NCBI GenBank assembly: GCA_963665075.1
Contig: OY762063.1
Location: 310,001-374,000, forward strand
Reading direction: 5' to 3'
Origin: JAPULR01 sp963665075
GTDB taxonomy: Bacteria; Chloroflexota; Dehalococcoidia; Lucifugimonadales; GCA-2712585
Length of the DNA: 64,000 nt
The position numbers and the translations under genes are program-made. A model generated the notes under the pieces. The model did not search any database. It worked only from the letters and a program-made list of their open reading frames with translations, and was not told the DNA's origin. Below, one piece after another: positions 24,805-36,100 of this stretch (within the stretch, counting starts at the first letter, position 1; each line of letters opens with the position of its first letter).

Positions 24805-27366
24805 TCATGCCTCCCAAACCCTCGATATCGCCGCCCGTATCTTCTCCTCAAACCGGCGAATCAGTTCCCGATTCGATTCCACAATCGCCTGCTCCTCCTC
24901 TATTTCCTCAACTATAGACTGCTGCACCTTCATTGACGGAATAGGTATGTAATAACTTTCAACGGACATCCTTGGCACACGTTGGAGCCCACCGGTTCCA
25001 GTCATTTGTTTAACTCCCCAATTCCTGAATTTAGGATCCATCACGCAGAAATACATCCACTCTGGCAGAATTGCATCCCCGCACCTCAGAACGATGAACT
25101 CGCTAGAACCAAAGCCAATGCCGTTTTGAAGTCTGCGAGCAATGCCCGCCTTGCCGTTCTCAAAACACGGCGTAACTCTTGCAAGGAGTACATCATCGTC
25201 TTTGAAATATTTATATCTACCTGAGACTTCAGACAGGAACCTATCTTGCTGTGGACTAAATGTCATCTGATTTTCGTTGAGGTCAGCCATAGGGACGAAC
25301 GATACCAGCGTGTCCGGTTCAAGATTCGCTAATTCCTTCTTGCGTGGGTTGAGATTACAAACCTTACCTATTTCCACCATCGGCCATTCGGGGTTTACGA
25401 AGATGTGGGGGCGGTAGTTTTCGACCACGGCCCGCGCCCCGTCTATGACTTTCTGATACCCCTCTATCTCCGCGACAATTTCCCTCTGCACCTCCATCGG
25501 CGGCAGGGGTATCCTCAACTGGCAGAACTTGGACTTGGAAATCTCTTTGAACGTTCCACCGCTAGCCCATGTTTCCATTGTTGGTACCAGCTTAGTGACT
25601 GCCAGGGCAATATACTCGCAAATTACTCTTGACGTATCTTGAATGATTATGTTTTTGAACCCCTGATTGGTAGCCAAAGCAATTCGATTGATGCCGATGC
25701 GACCTATAGTGGCGCGACTAGAAACTACAACTGAGTTCCCTGGGATCAGCCTTGCTGAAGACTTTGCAAGGCCGAGTTCCGTGATTGTACGCTTTGTGCT
25801 CTTAATTTCAGCCACTAGTGCGGTAGGCGGCAAGTCAACCAGAGTTATCCAAGGAATGTTCCCATTCCAGTATTCGTCAATATCAGACTTTGGGGTGCCG
25901 CCACCCACAATGCGAAAGAGGTCCTCTTCTCCGAAGGAGACTAGCGGGTAATTATGCTCGTGGATTTTATTATCCCTGTACTGCTCCCCTCTCAAGCTGT
26001 ACTCCCCGTCCTCCGCGATTCTGGCCTTCTCCACCACCAGCCCCGCCTCCGGTTCGCCCACGTCGTAGGTCGCCCTCGCTTCCGCCACCACCGCCGCTTC
26101 AGCATTGGACGCGCTCGCGTCCCCGGCGGTCCGCAAGCCCTTCAGGTATTCGCGCAGCTCCTTCCGCACCCGAGGCAGGTCGTTCTCCTCTATGGCGTAT
26201 CGCTGCGCGCCCAGGTGGAAGCCGTCGTTCTCCACCTTGAAGAACGCCACCGAATCCGTCCGCCTCGCCAAGGCCCTGTCCAGTATCAGGATGGAGGTCT
26301 TGACGCCGGAGTAGGGGTTGAAGACGCCGGCGGGCAGCGACACCACGGCCACCAGATACTCCTCCACCAGCATTTTCCTGAGCTGCTTGTGGGCGTTCTG
26401 GCTCTGGAAGACGATGCCCTCCGGCACGATGATTCCCGCCCGCCCGTTGGCCGTCAGATGCTCCGCCATGTAGTCCACGAACAGGACTTCGCTGCGCCTG
26501 GACTTGACGCCGAAGCGGTTGTGGGGGCGGATGCCTCCCTTCGGCGACATGAAGGGCGGGTTGGCGAGAATCACGTCGGCATGCTCGTTCCACCGCTCGT
26601 CGCTGGTAAGCGTGTCGTATTCGTAGACGTGGGGTTCGCGGAACCCGTGCAGGTACATGTTCACCAGGGAAAGGCGCACCATGTCCGGGGAGATGTCGTA
26701 CCCATTGAAGTTGTTGGCGAGGCGAAGCATATCGTCCGGGGTCAGGGCGGTTTGGCCCTGGCTGTCCTGGTTGGCTTTGAGGATGCTCTTATAGGCGGAG
26801 ATGAGGAACCCCGCGGTGCCGCAGGCGGGATCCAGGACAACCTCGTCCTTTTTAGGGTCGATTACGGCTACGATGAAGTCGATGACGTGGCGCGGGGTGC
26901 GAAACTGGCCGGCGTCTCCCTGCGCGCCAAGGACGGAGAGAAGGTATTCGAAGGCGTCCCCCAGGCGTTCGGAGTGGTCGTAGTTGAATTCGTCGACGAT
27001 TTTCAGGAAGGCCCGCAGGGTTTCCGGGTCCCGATAGGGAAGATAGGCGTTGTTGAAGATGTTTCGGAACAGCGGCGGAATGCCGGGGTTCTCAGGCATT
27101 CTGGCGATGGCCTCGGCGTATAGATTCAGCATTTCGTGGCCGCCGACGCCGGGGCCGATGAGTTTGGACCAGCCGTACCTGGAAAATTCATCGGCAAAGA
27201 AGGTTCTCCGGCCGCCCCACTCCTCGCTTTCGGCGTCCATGTCGTCCATGAACTTGTAGATGAGGGCGATGGTAATCTGCTCCACCTGGCTCTTGGGGTC
27301 GGGGACTTTGCCAACGAGGATGTTGCGGGCTGTGTCTATGCGGCGTTTGGTTTCGGCGTCAAGCAT
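24805..27366 (-). CDS. hsdM: Type I restriction-modification HsdM-HsdS fusion
   Basis: 853 residues. Residues about 1-420 are a type I N6-adenine methylase: DPACGTAGFLISAYKSI near 180 (SAM loop) and DVILANPPFMSPKGG near 265-280 (catalytic NPPF). Residues about 460-850 are specificity sequence with two target-recognition domains: the first from YPLVSFGEEDLFRIVGGGTP through QREIVAEIEGYQKVIDGA, the second from WPMVEIGKVCNLNPRKKEL through QQSIVEEIEEEQAIVESN, each ending in the conserved spacer helix. So modification and specificity are one chain, and no separate hsdS exists here. Eight bases downstream of hsdR on the same strand. Confidence 0.92.
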   Translation of the reverse strand: MLDAETKRRIDTARNILVGKVPDPKSQVEQITIALIYKFMDDMDAESEEWGGRRTFFADEFSRYGWSKLIGPGVGGHEMLNLYAEAIARMPENPGIPPLFRNIFNNAYLPYRDPETLRAFLKIVDEFNYDHSERLGDAFEYLLSVLGAQGDAGQFRTPRHVIDFIVAVIDPKKDEVVLDPACGTAGFLISAYKSILKANQDSQGQTALTPDDMLRLANNFNGYDISPDMVRLSLVNMYLHGFREPHVYEYDTLTSDERWNEHADVILANPPFMSPKGGIRPHNRFGVKSRRSEVLFVDYMAEHLTANGRAGIIVPEGIVFQSQNAHKQLRKMLVEEYLVAVVSLPAGVFNPYSGVKTSILILDRALARRTDSVAFFKVENDGFHLGAQRYAIEENDLPRVRKELREYLKGLRTAGDASASNAEAAVVAEARATYDVGEPEAGLVVEKARIAEDGEYSLRGEQYRDNKIHEHNYPLVSFGEEDLFRIVGGGTPKSDIDEYWNGNIPWITLVDLPPTALVAEIKSTKRTITELGLAKSSARLIPGNSVVVSSRATIGRIGINRIALATNQGFKNIIIQDTSRVICEYIALAVTKLVPTMETWASGGTFKEISKSKFCQLRIPLPPMEVQREIVAEIEGYQKVIDGARAVVENYRPHIFVNPEWPMVEIGKVCNLNPRKKELANLEPDTLVSFVPMADLNENQMTFSPQQDRFLSEVSGRYKYFKDDDVLLARVTPCFENGKAGIARRLQNGIGFGSSEFIVLRCGDAILPEWMYFCVMDPKFRNWGVKQMTGTGGLQRVPRMSVESYYIPIPSMKVQQSIVEEIEEEQAIVESNRELIRRFEEKIRAAISRVWEA

Positions 27367-27374
27367 AAGCGCCT

Positions 27375-29912
27375 CTATCCGGCGAACTGGTTCAGGGAGA
27401 CGTAATCTTTGACGTATTCGGGCACCAGGATGCGGAATCTCTGGGGCACGGCGCTGAAGTCGGTACGGGAGAAGGTCGGGTTGGTGGCGAGGAGCGGGAA
27501 ATTCTTCTTGTCGATGATGTCTCGAAAGTAGCCGTCGGTGGCGTAGGCTTTGAAGTAGTTTTTGATGGGAATTACAGAGGCGGCTCTGTTGGGCTTGTGG
27601 TCGGCGACGAACTTGGCGAATTCTTCTTCCAGAAGTTCGTCTTTGGACTTGAAGGCGGGGATGAGGCCGAAGGCTTTTTCGAGGATTTCGCGGAGGCTGA
27701 TGCGGCGATCCACGGCGGCGGCCTGTCGCAGTTTCTCCAGATTGTAATACTCTTCCGGTTTATTGAAGACTTCCCGTCTCACGTAGTCTACCGCCAGTTC
27801 CCAGTTGCTTGCTTCGACGGCCCTGGTCACGACTTCGTCGGCTCGCACCCTGTCCTCGAACCTGTCTAACATCCGGTCGATCTTCATCCCTTCCTCGCCG
27901 ATGATCTCTTCCCTGATGGTATACAGCGAGTCGTCGCCCAGGTGCTCGTAGGCTCCCAGAAACGAGAGGACGCCGCCCTCGCCGCCGGTTCCGTCATCGT
28001 CCTTGACGGAAGGGAGCCGAGGCAGCTTGATTATCTTGTAGTAGTCGAACTTCGTCTCGAAGTATTCATAGTTGGCGAAGAAGTCAAAGAGCTTGAAGGC
28101 AGTCTTTTCAGGATTCTCCACTTTCTTCGCGATTTCAGGGTCTTGAAGCTGCTCGCGGAAGTCGTGCCTGCGGGTGCCCCTGCCCTTTATCTGGACGAAG
28201 TCCGTGGGCGAAAAGATGGGACGAAAGAGGCCCAGATTGAGTATGTCGGTGCAGTCGTAGCCCGTGGTCATCATGCCGACGGTGACGCATACCCGCGCCT
28301 TGCTGGTGCGGTAGTAGGGAAGGATGTTGGCGGAACCCATCAGGTTGTTGTTGGCGAAGTTGATGGTCATCTGCTGGGCGTCCTGCACCTGGGACGTTAC
28401 CTGCACGGCGAAGTCGGACTGGTACTTTCCGGGGAACATCTTGTGGGCAAATTCGTTGAGCGTCTGGGCCAATCGGGCGGCGTGGTTCTGGCTGACGGCG
28501 AAGACGATGGACTTGCCGATTTCCCCGCTTACGGGATCCCGCTGGGCGTTCTCCAGGAAGGTCTTGCAGAAGAGTTGGTTGGTCGCGTCGGAGAAGAAGC
28601 GCTTCTCGAACTCCCGATGCTTGTAAGTTTCCTCCTGTTCGTCGCCCTCGTTGTCGGCGATGGCGACGATGAAGCCCTCGTCCCTGAGCAGCTGGGTGGT
28701 GACGTCGGTGCGGGCGTCCACCACGGTGGGGTTGATGAGAAACCCGTCCTTCACGCCGTCTATGAGGGAGTAGCGGAAGGTGGGCTGACCGCTTTCGCAG
28801 CCGAAGGTGCGGTAGGTGTCGTGCAGCAGCCGGCGCTCGGCCTCTCGCGGGTCGCGAACGTTGGGCTTGGTCCCGTCGTAGCCGCGCAGGTAGTCCCGCG
28901 GCGTGGCCGTCAGGCCCAGCTTGTAGCCCACGAAGTAGTCGAACACGGCGCGGGAGTTGCCGCTGATTGAACGGTGGGCTTCGTCGGAAATCACCAGGTC
29001 GAAGTCCGTCGGAGAAAAGAGGGATTGGTACTTGTTGTTGAACAGCAGGGACTGAACGGTGCTGACGACGATCTCCGCCGAACGCCAGTCGGCGCGGTTT
29101 TCCTTGTAGACGACGGTGGAGTAGTCCGCCGAAAGCATGGCGGCGAACATCTTGCGGGCCTGTTCCTCCAGTTCGAGCCGGTCGACGAGGAACAGCGCGC
29201 GGGAGGCGTTGCCCGAACGCAGGAAGAGCTTGATGACCGCGGCGGCGGTCAGGGTCTTGCCTGTGCCGGTGGCCATCTCGAATAGAAAGCGGTCGCTGCC
29301 GTCCCGCGCCGCCCTCTGCAAGGCGTGGATGGCCCGCAACTGGTACGTGCGAAGGAATCGAAGGTTGTTGGCGCTGATGAATCCTTCCCGTTCGGCATCG
29401 TTCTTCCAGGCGGCTTCCGCTTCATAGTTGGGCCGCTGGGTCAAGACGATGTAATCTTTCCGTACCTGTTCGTCCGTCAATCGCTGCGGGTTGGGTTGAA
29501 TCTTGCCGTATCCGGCGGCGGAATCCGGCGTGGGAAATGCGGTGACTACGTGGGGATTCCCGCGCTCCAAATCCCAGAAATAGTGCAGGTTTCCGTTCGA
29601 TAGGATGACGAATCGGCAATTCAGGGAGCGCGCGTACCGGCGGGCCTGCTCCTTTCCGACGAGGGGCTGTTTCCCTTCCGACTTTGCTTCCAGCACGATG
29701 AACGGAAACCCCCGCTCGTTCAGCAGCAGGTAATCTACGAAACCCCGTTGGGTCTGCTCGAAGTCGTCTCCGAGCTTGTCCAGATCGGCGGACTTGAGAG
29801 CAACGCCGGCCTCAAGCTGAACGTTGGTGGGCTTATTCCCTTCCGGGAAGAAGCGCCAGCCCGCCTTCTCCAGCAGTCTGTTGATTTTCAGCCGCGCCGT
29901 AGCTTCGTTCAT
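27375..29912 (-). CDS. hsdR: Type I restriction endonuclease subunit R (HsdR)
   Basis: 845 residues. N-terminal nuclease domain with the PD-(D/E)XK core FVDYLLLNERGFPFIVLEAKSE (about 58-79) and QARRYARSL after it. SF2 motor: MATGTGKT (Walker A, near 212), SDEAH (near 313), GLTATPRDYL, and a C-terminal RecA half with VGMMTTGYDCTDILNLGLFRP and QIKGRGTRRHDF. It cleaves unmodified DNA after ATP-driven translocation with the HsdM-S partner. The reading begins at TTG 29921; the ATG at 29912 is preferred. An upstream promoter is visible at 29986-30013. All motifs are intact, so the system looks functional. Confidence 0.93.
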   Translation of the reverse strand: MNEATARLKINRLLEKAGWRFFPEGNKPTNVQLEAGVALKSADLDKLGDDFEQTQRGFVDYLLLNERGFPFIVLEAKSEGKQPLVGKEQARRYARSLNCRFVILSNGNLHYFWDLERGNPHVVTAFPTPDSAAGYGKIQPNPQRLTDEQVRKDYIVLTQRPNYEAEAAWKNDAEREGFISANNLRFLRTYQLRAIHALQRAARDGSDRFLFEMATGTGKTLTAAAVIKLFLRSGNASRALFLVDRLELEEQARKMFAAMLSADYSTVVYKENRADWRSAEIVVSTVQSLLFNNKYQSLFSPTDFDLVISDEAHRSISGNSRAVFDYFVGYKLGLTATPRDYLRGYDGTKPNVRDPREAERRLLHDTYRTFGCESGQPTFRYSLIDGVKDGFLINPTVVDARTDVTTQLLRDEGFIVAIADNEGDEQEETYKHREFEKRFFSDATNQLFCKTFLENAQRDPVSGEIGKSIVFAVSQNHAARLAQTLNEFAHKMFPGKYQSDFAVQVTSQVQDAQQMTINFANNNLMGSANILPYYRTSKARVCVTVGMMTTGYDCTDILNLGLFRPIFSPTDFVQIKGRGTRRHDFREQLQDPEIAKKVENPEKTAFKLFDFFANYEYFETKFDYYKIIKLPRLPSVKDDDGTGGEGGVLSFLGAYEHLGDDSLYTIREEIIGEEGMKIDRMLDRFEDRVRADEVVTRAVEASNWELAVDYVRREVFNKPEEYYNLEKLRQAAAVDRRISLREILEKAFGLIPAFKSKDELLEEEFAKFVADHKPNRAASVIPIKNYFKAYATDGYFRDIIDKKNFPLLATNPTFSRTDFSAVPQRFRILVPEYVKDYVSLNQFAG

Positions 29913-29985
29913 GTTCCGCAATTACGTTATTCGGCTTCCCGTTTGTTATCGCGATGGAGCTTCGTGTAAATCCGGGCTCGCCCCC

Positions 29986-30013
29986 ATTATAGCCATGAAT
30001 CCAATCTCATCAA
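29986..30013 (-). promoter_or_regulatory. Promoter of the hsdR-hsdMS operon
   Basis: Minus strand TTGATG (30013-30008), a 16-base spacer, TATAAT (29991-29986), about 75 bases before the hsdR start. Confidence 0.55.
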
Positions 30014-30142
30014 GGGAAAACCTGGTCGCAACCCTGAAATGCCGGGGGGGTTGGCGCTGCTGAAGCGCGAGGACGAAGCTCCGCGCCGTCATCGGTTTGC
30101 CTGGCAACGGAGGACAAACTCTAACGCCGGCAAAGACGGACG

Positions 30143-33100
30143 CTAAATCCAGTGTCTCCTGCGTTGGAAGGGATAGGTGGGGATAGCGATTCGGCGGCGG
30201 GTTTCGCCCGCGAACAGCCCCTCATAGGAGATGCCGAGTCCCGCGGCATAAGCCCCGGCTGCGGCCCTCACGAACCCATCAGGACCATCCAGCAGTTCCC
30301 CTTCGCCAGATGCTTCGCCCACGACAGAGAGCACAATTGGCGCCTCTTTCGCGTCAACCCGTCCATCAGTCATAGCTTGCTTAAACATCGGAACCGGCCC
30401 AATTTCCACTATCAGGTCAACTCCCAGTTCCGAAAGCGTAGAAGCGCACGCGACGAGCGGCGCGGTTTCCATCGCCTGCCTTTGCCAATATCCAGCGTCC
30501 GGCAAAGCACCTGAGTCGACAACCTGGCCGGTCTCGCTGCTCACCATCGAAATGGCAGACGGGGCGAAGGCAATGTTCGCCAATGCCGCCTCCAAACCAT
30601 TCATCGAACCGCGCGCGAGCGCGAGGCGCATACCGTCATCCATAGACAATACGCCTGCCGCCTGCGCCGCGGCAATTTCGCCCGCGCCGAATCCCAGCGC
30701 CACGTGCGGGCGGACTCCGATGCTTGCCCAGAGAGACGTGAACGCGCACTGGAGCGAATATAGGGCTGGCTGCATCCATTCTGGGTCATCAATATACCCG
30801 TTGTCGGCATCATCAAACATCACTTCGAGCAGAGACACGCCCTTCTCCGTCCGCACAAAGGCATCGCATCGGTCAAGCGCCGCGCGAACCACCGGCTCCC
30901 TTTCGTACTGATGCTTGGCCGCACTCATCCACCGGCTTCCATCGCCGGAATAGACGAACGCCACCCGTTCGGAGGGTTGCGGCTCATCCCCTTCAAACGT
31001 GCCGTTCCTTTCGACGACGTTCGACAGACCCTCCCGAAGCGTCCGTATGTCGTTGAAGGCCACGCCTGCTCGATAATCAAAGTGGCTCCGACCAACGGAC
31101 GCCGTCCATGCCATGTCCGCCAGAACCTCCGCCTCATCGTCCCCTGTCAATCTTGGAAGGTGGTCTAGCCAGGATACGTACCTCTTCGCCAAATCCCGCA
31201 GCGCTCCGTCCGATCTGCCGGACAAGGGAAGAAGCCGTGTCCTTCTATTTTCCAGCCCGTCCGTCCGCACGTCCAAATCCGCCACTTGCCGCGGAAGACT
31301 GACGGCGACTTTCCTGTCCTTCCCTGCGAAGGTTGGAATTCCGACAGCCCCGTTCGCAGCCGCGCCCTTGCATTCGTAGCCTTCCAAGACGACGTGAGCG
31401 TTGGCGCCGGAGATGCCGAAGGCGCTGACCGCCGCCCGCGGTTGCCTGTTGCCGTTAACCGGCCATTCTACCTTTTCCGAGGTTATGCGAAGCGGCAAGG
31501 AACTCCACTCAATCTGGGGGTTGGGGGTTTCAAAGTGCAGATGCTTGGGGATGACGCCCCGCTTCATGGACAATACGGCCTTTATCAATCCCGCCACGCC
31601 CGCGGCGGCCTCCAGGTGGCCGAGGTTAGATTTCACGGTGCCCACCAACAACGGACGGTCCGCCTCGCGCCCCTTGCCGTAGACGGAACCGACGGCGTGG
31701 GCCTCGATTGCGTCGCCCAACTGCGATCCCGTGGCGTGGGCTTCCAGATAATCAACCTCGCTCCCAGAGAATCCCGCCTGCGAAAGCGCCGCCTCCATGA
31801 CCCGTTCCTGGGCCTGACCGTTGGGGATGGTCAACCCCGCGCTGGCGCCGTTCTGGTTGACAGCCGAGCCTTTGATGACGGCCCAGATTCGGTCGCCGTC
31901 CACCTCGGCGTCGCTGAGACGCTTCAACACCAAAACTCCGCAACCTTCGCCGCGCACGGAGCCGTCCGCAGAGGCGTCGAAGGGACGGGATTGCCCGCTC
32001 TTGGACAGCAAGCCCAATTGCATCATAAAGTCTGAAACGGCGGACGACAGCAAGAAGTGCGCTCCTCCCGCCAGGGCCAGGCGCACCTCGTTACGTTCCA
32101 AAGCTGTAACCGCCTGGTGTATTGCCGCCAGCGACGAAGCGCACGCCATGTCTATGGCCATCGCGGGGCCTTCCAGCCCAAGGGCAAACGCTATGCGTCC
32201 GGCTGCCACGCTCGCGTTCGTCCCCAAGTAATTGCCGAGCTTTCCGCTGCTCTCGATCAGGTCTCTGTATTCGCTTCCACCCAGCCCCACGTACACCCCG
32301 GTGCGGCTGCCGCGCAGCCCGGATGGATCGATTCCGGCGTCCTCCAGGGCCTCCCAGCTGGCCTCCAGCATTACCCGCTGCTGCGGGTCCATCAACCGCG
32401 CTTCTACCGGAGCGATGCGGAAGAAACGGGAGTCGAACCACTCGATGTCATCGATGTAGGCTCCGCGCATTTGCGGCCCATCTCCGTTGTTCGGGCGCCC
32501 GTCCATAATCGCATCAGTCCCTGAGTCCAGCAGGCGCCAGTATTCGGAGAGGTTGTTCGCGCCGGGGAAGCGGCAGGCCATGCCGACAATCGCAATCCCA
32601 TCCTCAGCTTGCTGTGTGGGCGGCGGCGCGTCGACCACCACCGGCTCAGTCAATGGTTCAGTAGCCCCATCATCGCTTCCACCGAGTTCACCCAGTTCTT
32701 CGGAGATATGATTCGCCAGGCTCGCAATGTCCGGGTAATCGAAGACCACGGTGTTGGACGCCGTGTATTCGCCGGCAAACGCACGATTCAGCCGATTTCT
32801 GAACTCCACCGCCATCAGCGAGTCCATCCCCAGGTCGAAGAATCCGACCGTAGGCGACGGCGTCGTTGACAATCTCAGAACGGCCTGCAACTCACGCTGC
32901 AAGAAGGACACGAGGGCTTCTTCCCGCTCTTTCTCAGGCGCGACGGCGCCGCGCAGTCGCGCCAGCAGGTCTTCAGGCTGGTCCGAGTCCTTGGCAGAAT
33001 CGTCGGCTATGGATGACAGAATCTCTTCCAGTAACGGAGGTTTGTCTCGGACAGCTTTGTCGAACACGTCCCAGTCCATCCCCATAACCACGGACGTTGT

Positions 33101-36100
33101 GGTGTCTTGACGCACAAGCCACTCCATCGCCTTGAGACCTTGCTGCGGCGTAAACCATCGTCCACCCAGCGCTGCTCTACGCTGTTCGATGCGCTCGCGC
33201 TGTTCCGCGGCTTCGCCTATCTCCGTCCACGCTCCCCAGGCAATAGCCTGGCCGGGAAGACCCAAGGCCCGCCGGTGCGCCGCCAGTTGGTCCAGGAATG
33301 CGTTGGCCGCGGCGTGGTTGGCCTGTCCCGGATTGCCCACGACTCCAACGCGGCTCGTGAACAGGAGGAACATGTCCAGGTCGCGGTTCATTGTAGCCCG
33401 ATGCAGATGCCAGGCTCCCAAAATCTTCGGCGACAGCACCTGCTCGAAGGTTTCCCAACTCTGGTTGGTCAGCGCGGCGTCGGACAGAACTCCCACGCTG
33501 TGGATGACGCCGGCCAGCGGAGGCAAGTTCGCATCCATCCGCGCTATCATCCTGTCGATGGCCTCGGTGTCGGTCATGTCCGCTATCTCAACCTCAACCC
33601 TGATGCCGCGTTGACGTATGGCCTCAATCACCTGCACGGCCTCTGGGTCGGGGGATCTGCGCCCGTTCAGTACGATGGTTCCTGCGCCCTTGTCCGCGAG
33701 CCACTCGGCAACCGCGCAGCCGATGCCTCCCAGACCGCCGGTTACCAGGTAGGTGCGGTCCTCCCGCAGCCGCCCCTCATTGATCGGCGATGGCGTCAAC
33801 ACTATCTTGCCGATGTGTCGCGCCGATCGCATGAAGTCCAGCGCATATCCCGCCTCCGCGAGGGGCCACCTGCTGTGGATGAGCGGCTTCAGATTTCCGC
33901 TGGAAATTCCTTCCATTACTTCCCGGAATACCTCTCCCACCCAGGCCGGTTCGGTCTTCTTCAGTACGTCCAACTCCAGGATGTCATACTTGACATCGGG
34001 ACGCACCGCCGCCATCTCCTCCTCGGTCAGAATGTCCCTTCTGGCAAGCTCTACGAAACGGCCTCCCTCGGCCAGGCATGCAAGACTGGCGTCGATGAAG
34101 CCCTCGCTGGTGAGGCTGTTAAGCACAACGTCAATGCCTTCGCCATTTGTCACGTCGAGAATTTCCTGACCGAACTTCGTCTGCCGACTGTCGAATATAT
34201 GCTCAACCCCAATCGACCGAAGGAATGACTGCTTGGGAGCGCTGGCGGTGGCGAACACCTCCGCCCCCACCGCCTGGGCCATCTGGATGGCTGCCAGTCC
34301 CACCCCGCCCGAGCCTGCATGGATGAGCACCCTGTCACCTGCTTCAAGACCCGATAGATGATAGGAGAGCGCCGCCGAGACGAACGCGCTGGGGATGGTG
34401 GCAAGGCCCGAAGCCGACATTCCCTCCGGCGCGGGCGCCACCAGTTCCTCCCGCGTGACCATTTCCGGCGCGAACGCCCCAAATCCAAGGCCAACCACCC
34501 GATCGCCGACGGAGACCGTTGTGACCTCGGAGCCTGTGGCGAGGACGTGGCCGCACAACTCCCTGCCCAGGTCTCCCTCTTCGATAAATCCCAAGGAACG
34601 AAACACGTCCCAGAAGTTCAACCCCGTGGCCTCGACGGAGACTAGGACCTCCCTCGGTTCAAGGGTGCGTGACGGCAGGGGCTTCACCTCCGGCCTGTCG
34701 AACACCCCATTTCTGTCCGGCACAAGCACCCAGTCCGGCCCTTCCGGCAGCGCCAACCGTTCCCTGGCAGAACCGAAACGGACCAGTCGAGGCGCTATTC
34801 GGCGTCCCCGGCGATAAGCGATATGGTTTTCCGAATCGGGATACAGCAGATCGTTAACCAGATTTGACGGCGGCCCGTTTTGGACGGGGTCTACGTCAAT
34901 AATCCTCGGCTGTAGCTGGACGGCTTCCTGAAACACCACCTTGCTCATTCCCCACAAGGTCGCCCCCGCCAGCTCTCCCCCATGCTCGCGCTCCAGTATT
35001 TGCGCCCCCCGCGTGATGAACCACACGCCCTTTTCGGGTGCTACGTCCAAGTCCGTCATCCCCTGCACCATCGCCAGCGCGCTCGCAACGGCCCGCTTCA
35101 CGTCCTCCGCCATCTCATCGGTGGTCGCGTCGTCCGACCGGCCTTCGAGGGCCTGCAAGTGGACCACCCCGCTGAGCGGCTCATCTACGGGCAGATTCTC
35201 CAAGAGAGACTGCCACGACTCGCGACTCTCCGCATCCACCTTGATTCTCACTATCCCTGAGTCATCCCCCGGCTTTGCGATGGCGTCCGAGGCGTCGCCG
35301 GTCGCAAGCACAACCCTCTGGTTCCTCGCTGCCATCTCCGAGGCCAGTTCCTCCGCAGTGGCGCTATTCTCTGCGGTCAAAACCCACAGCCCGGGAGCCT
35401 CCGTCACCTTTGCGGGCCCCTGTGCGACAATCACGCCCTTGTCCAACATCTCATGTGAGAAGGAATCGTCAACGCCCAGGACTTCCGCTCCTTCAAAGCC
35501 CACGTTTCCTAGGGCTTGTTTCCACACCGGGGGCGTTGCCAGGGCATGATGAGGACGGTAGGCATCCTCGAATCGCCACCAGCCATCCAGCTGCCCGAAG
35601 GTGAGGTCCATCCAGCCGAGGCCGCGAAGGTTCTCAAGGGCCACCAGATGACCCGACGGCGCAAGCAACTCGCGGCAGTGCGCCAGCGTTTCATCAAGAA
35701 AGCGCGTCGCATGGAGCACGTTGGACGCCAGCACTATGTCATATCCGTGGGCGTCGAATCCCTGCGTGATCGGGTCCTTCTCGATATCCAGGGTTCGGTA
35801 TTCAATGCATCCATTGCCGTCGCCAAACTTGGATTCCGCTTCCGCGAAGAAGCCCGCGGAGATGTCCGTGTAGGTGTAATCGAAACGGCCTTCCGGTAGT
35901 TCGGGCAGCACATACGCCGTGGCTGACCCTGTACCGGCTCCAACCTCTATCAGCCGAATCCGTCTGTCACGAGGCAATCGGGAAATCAGCCTCTGGAACG
36001 CTTCGGTCAGCAACCGATTCGCGGCGCGGGCAACGGGAGCCTTGAGATACAGGTCTGCCGGGGTTGGATCGCCGCTGCTGAACAGCAGCATCAGCGGGTC

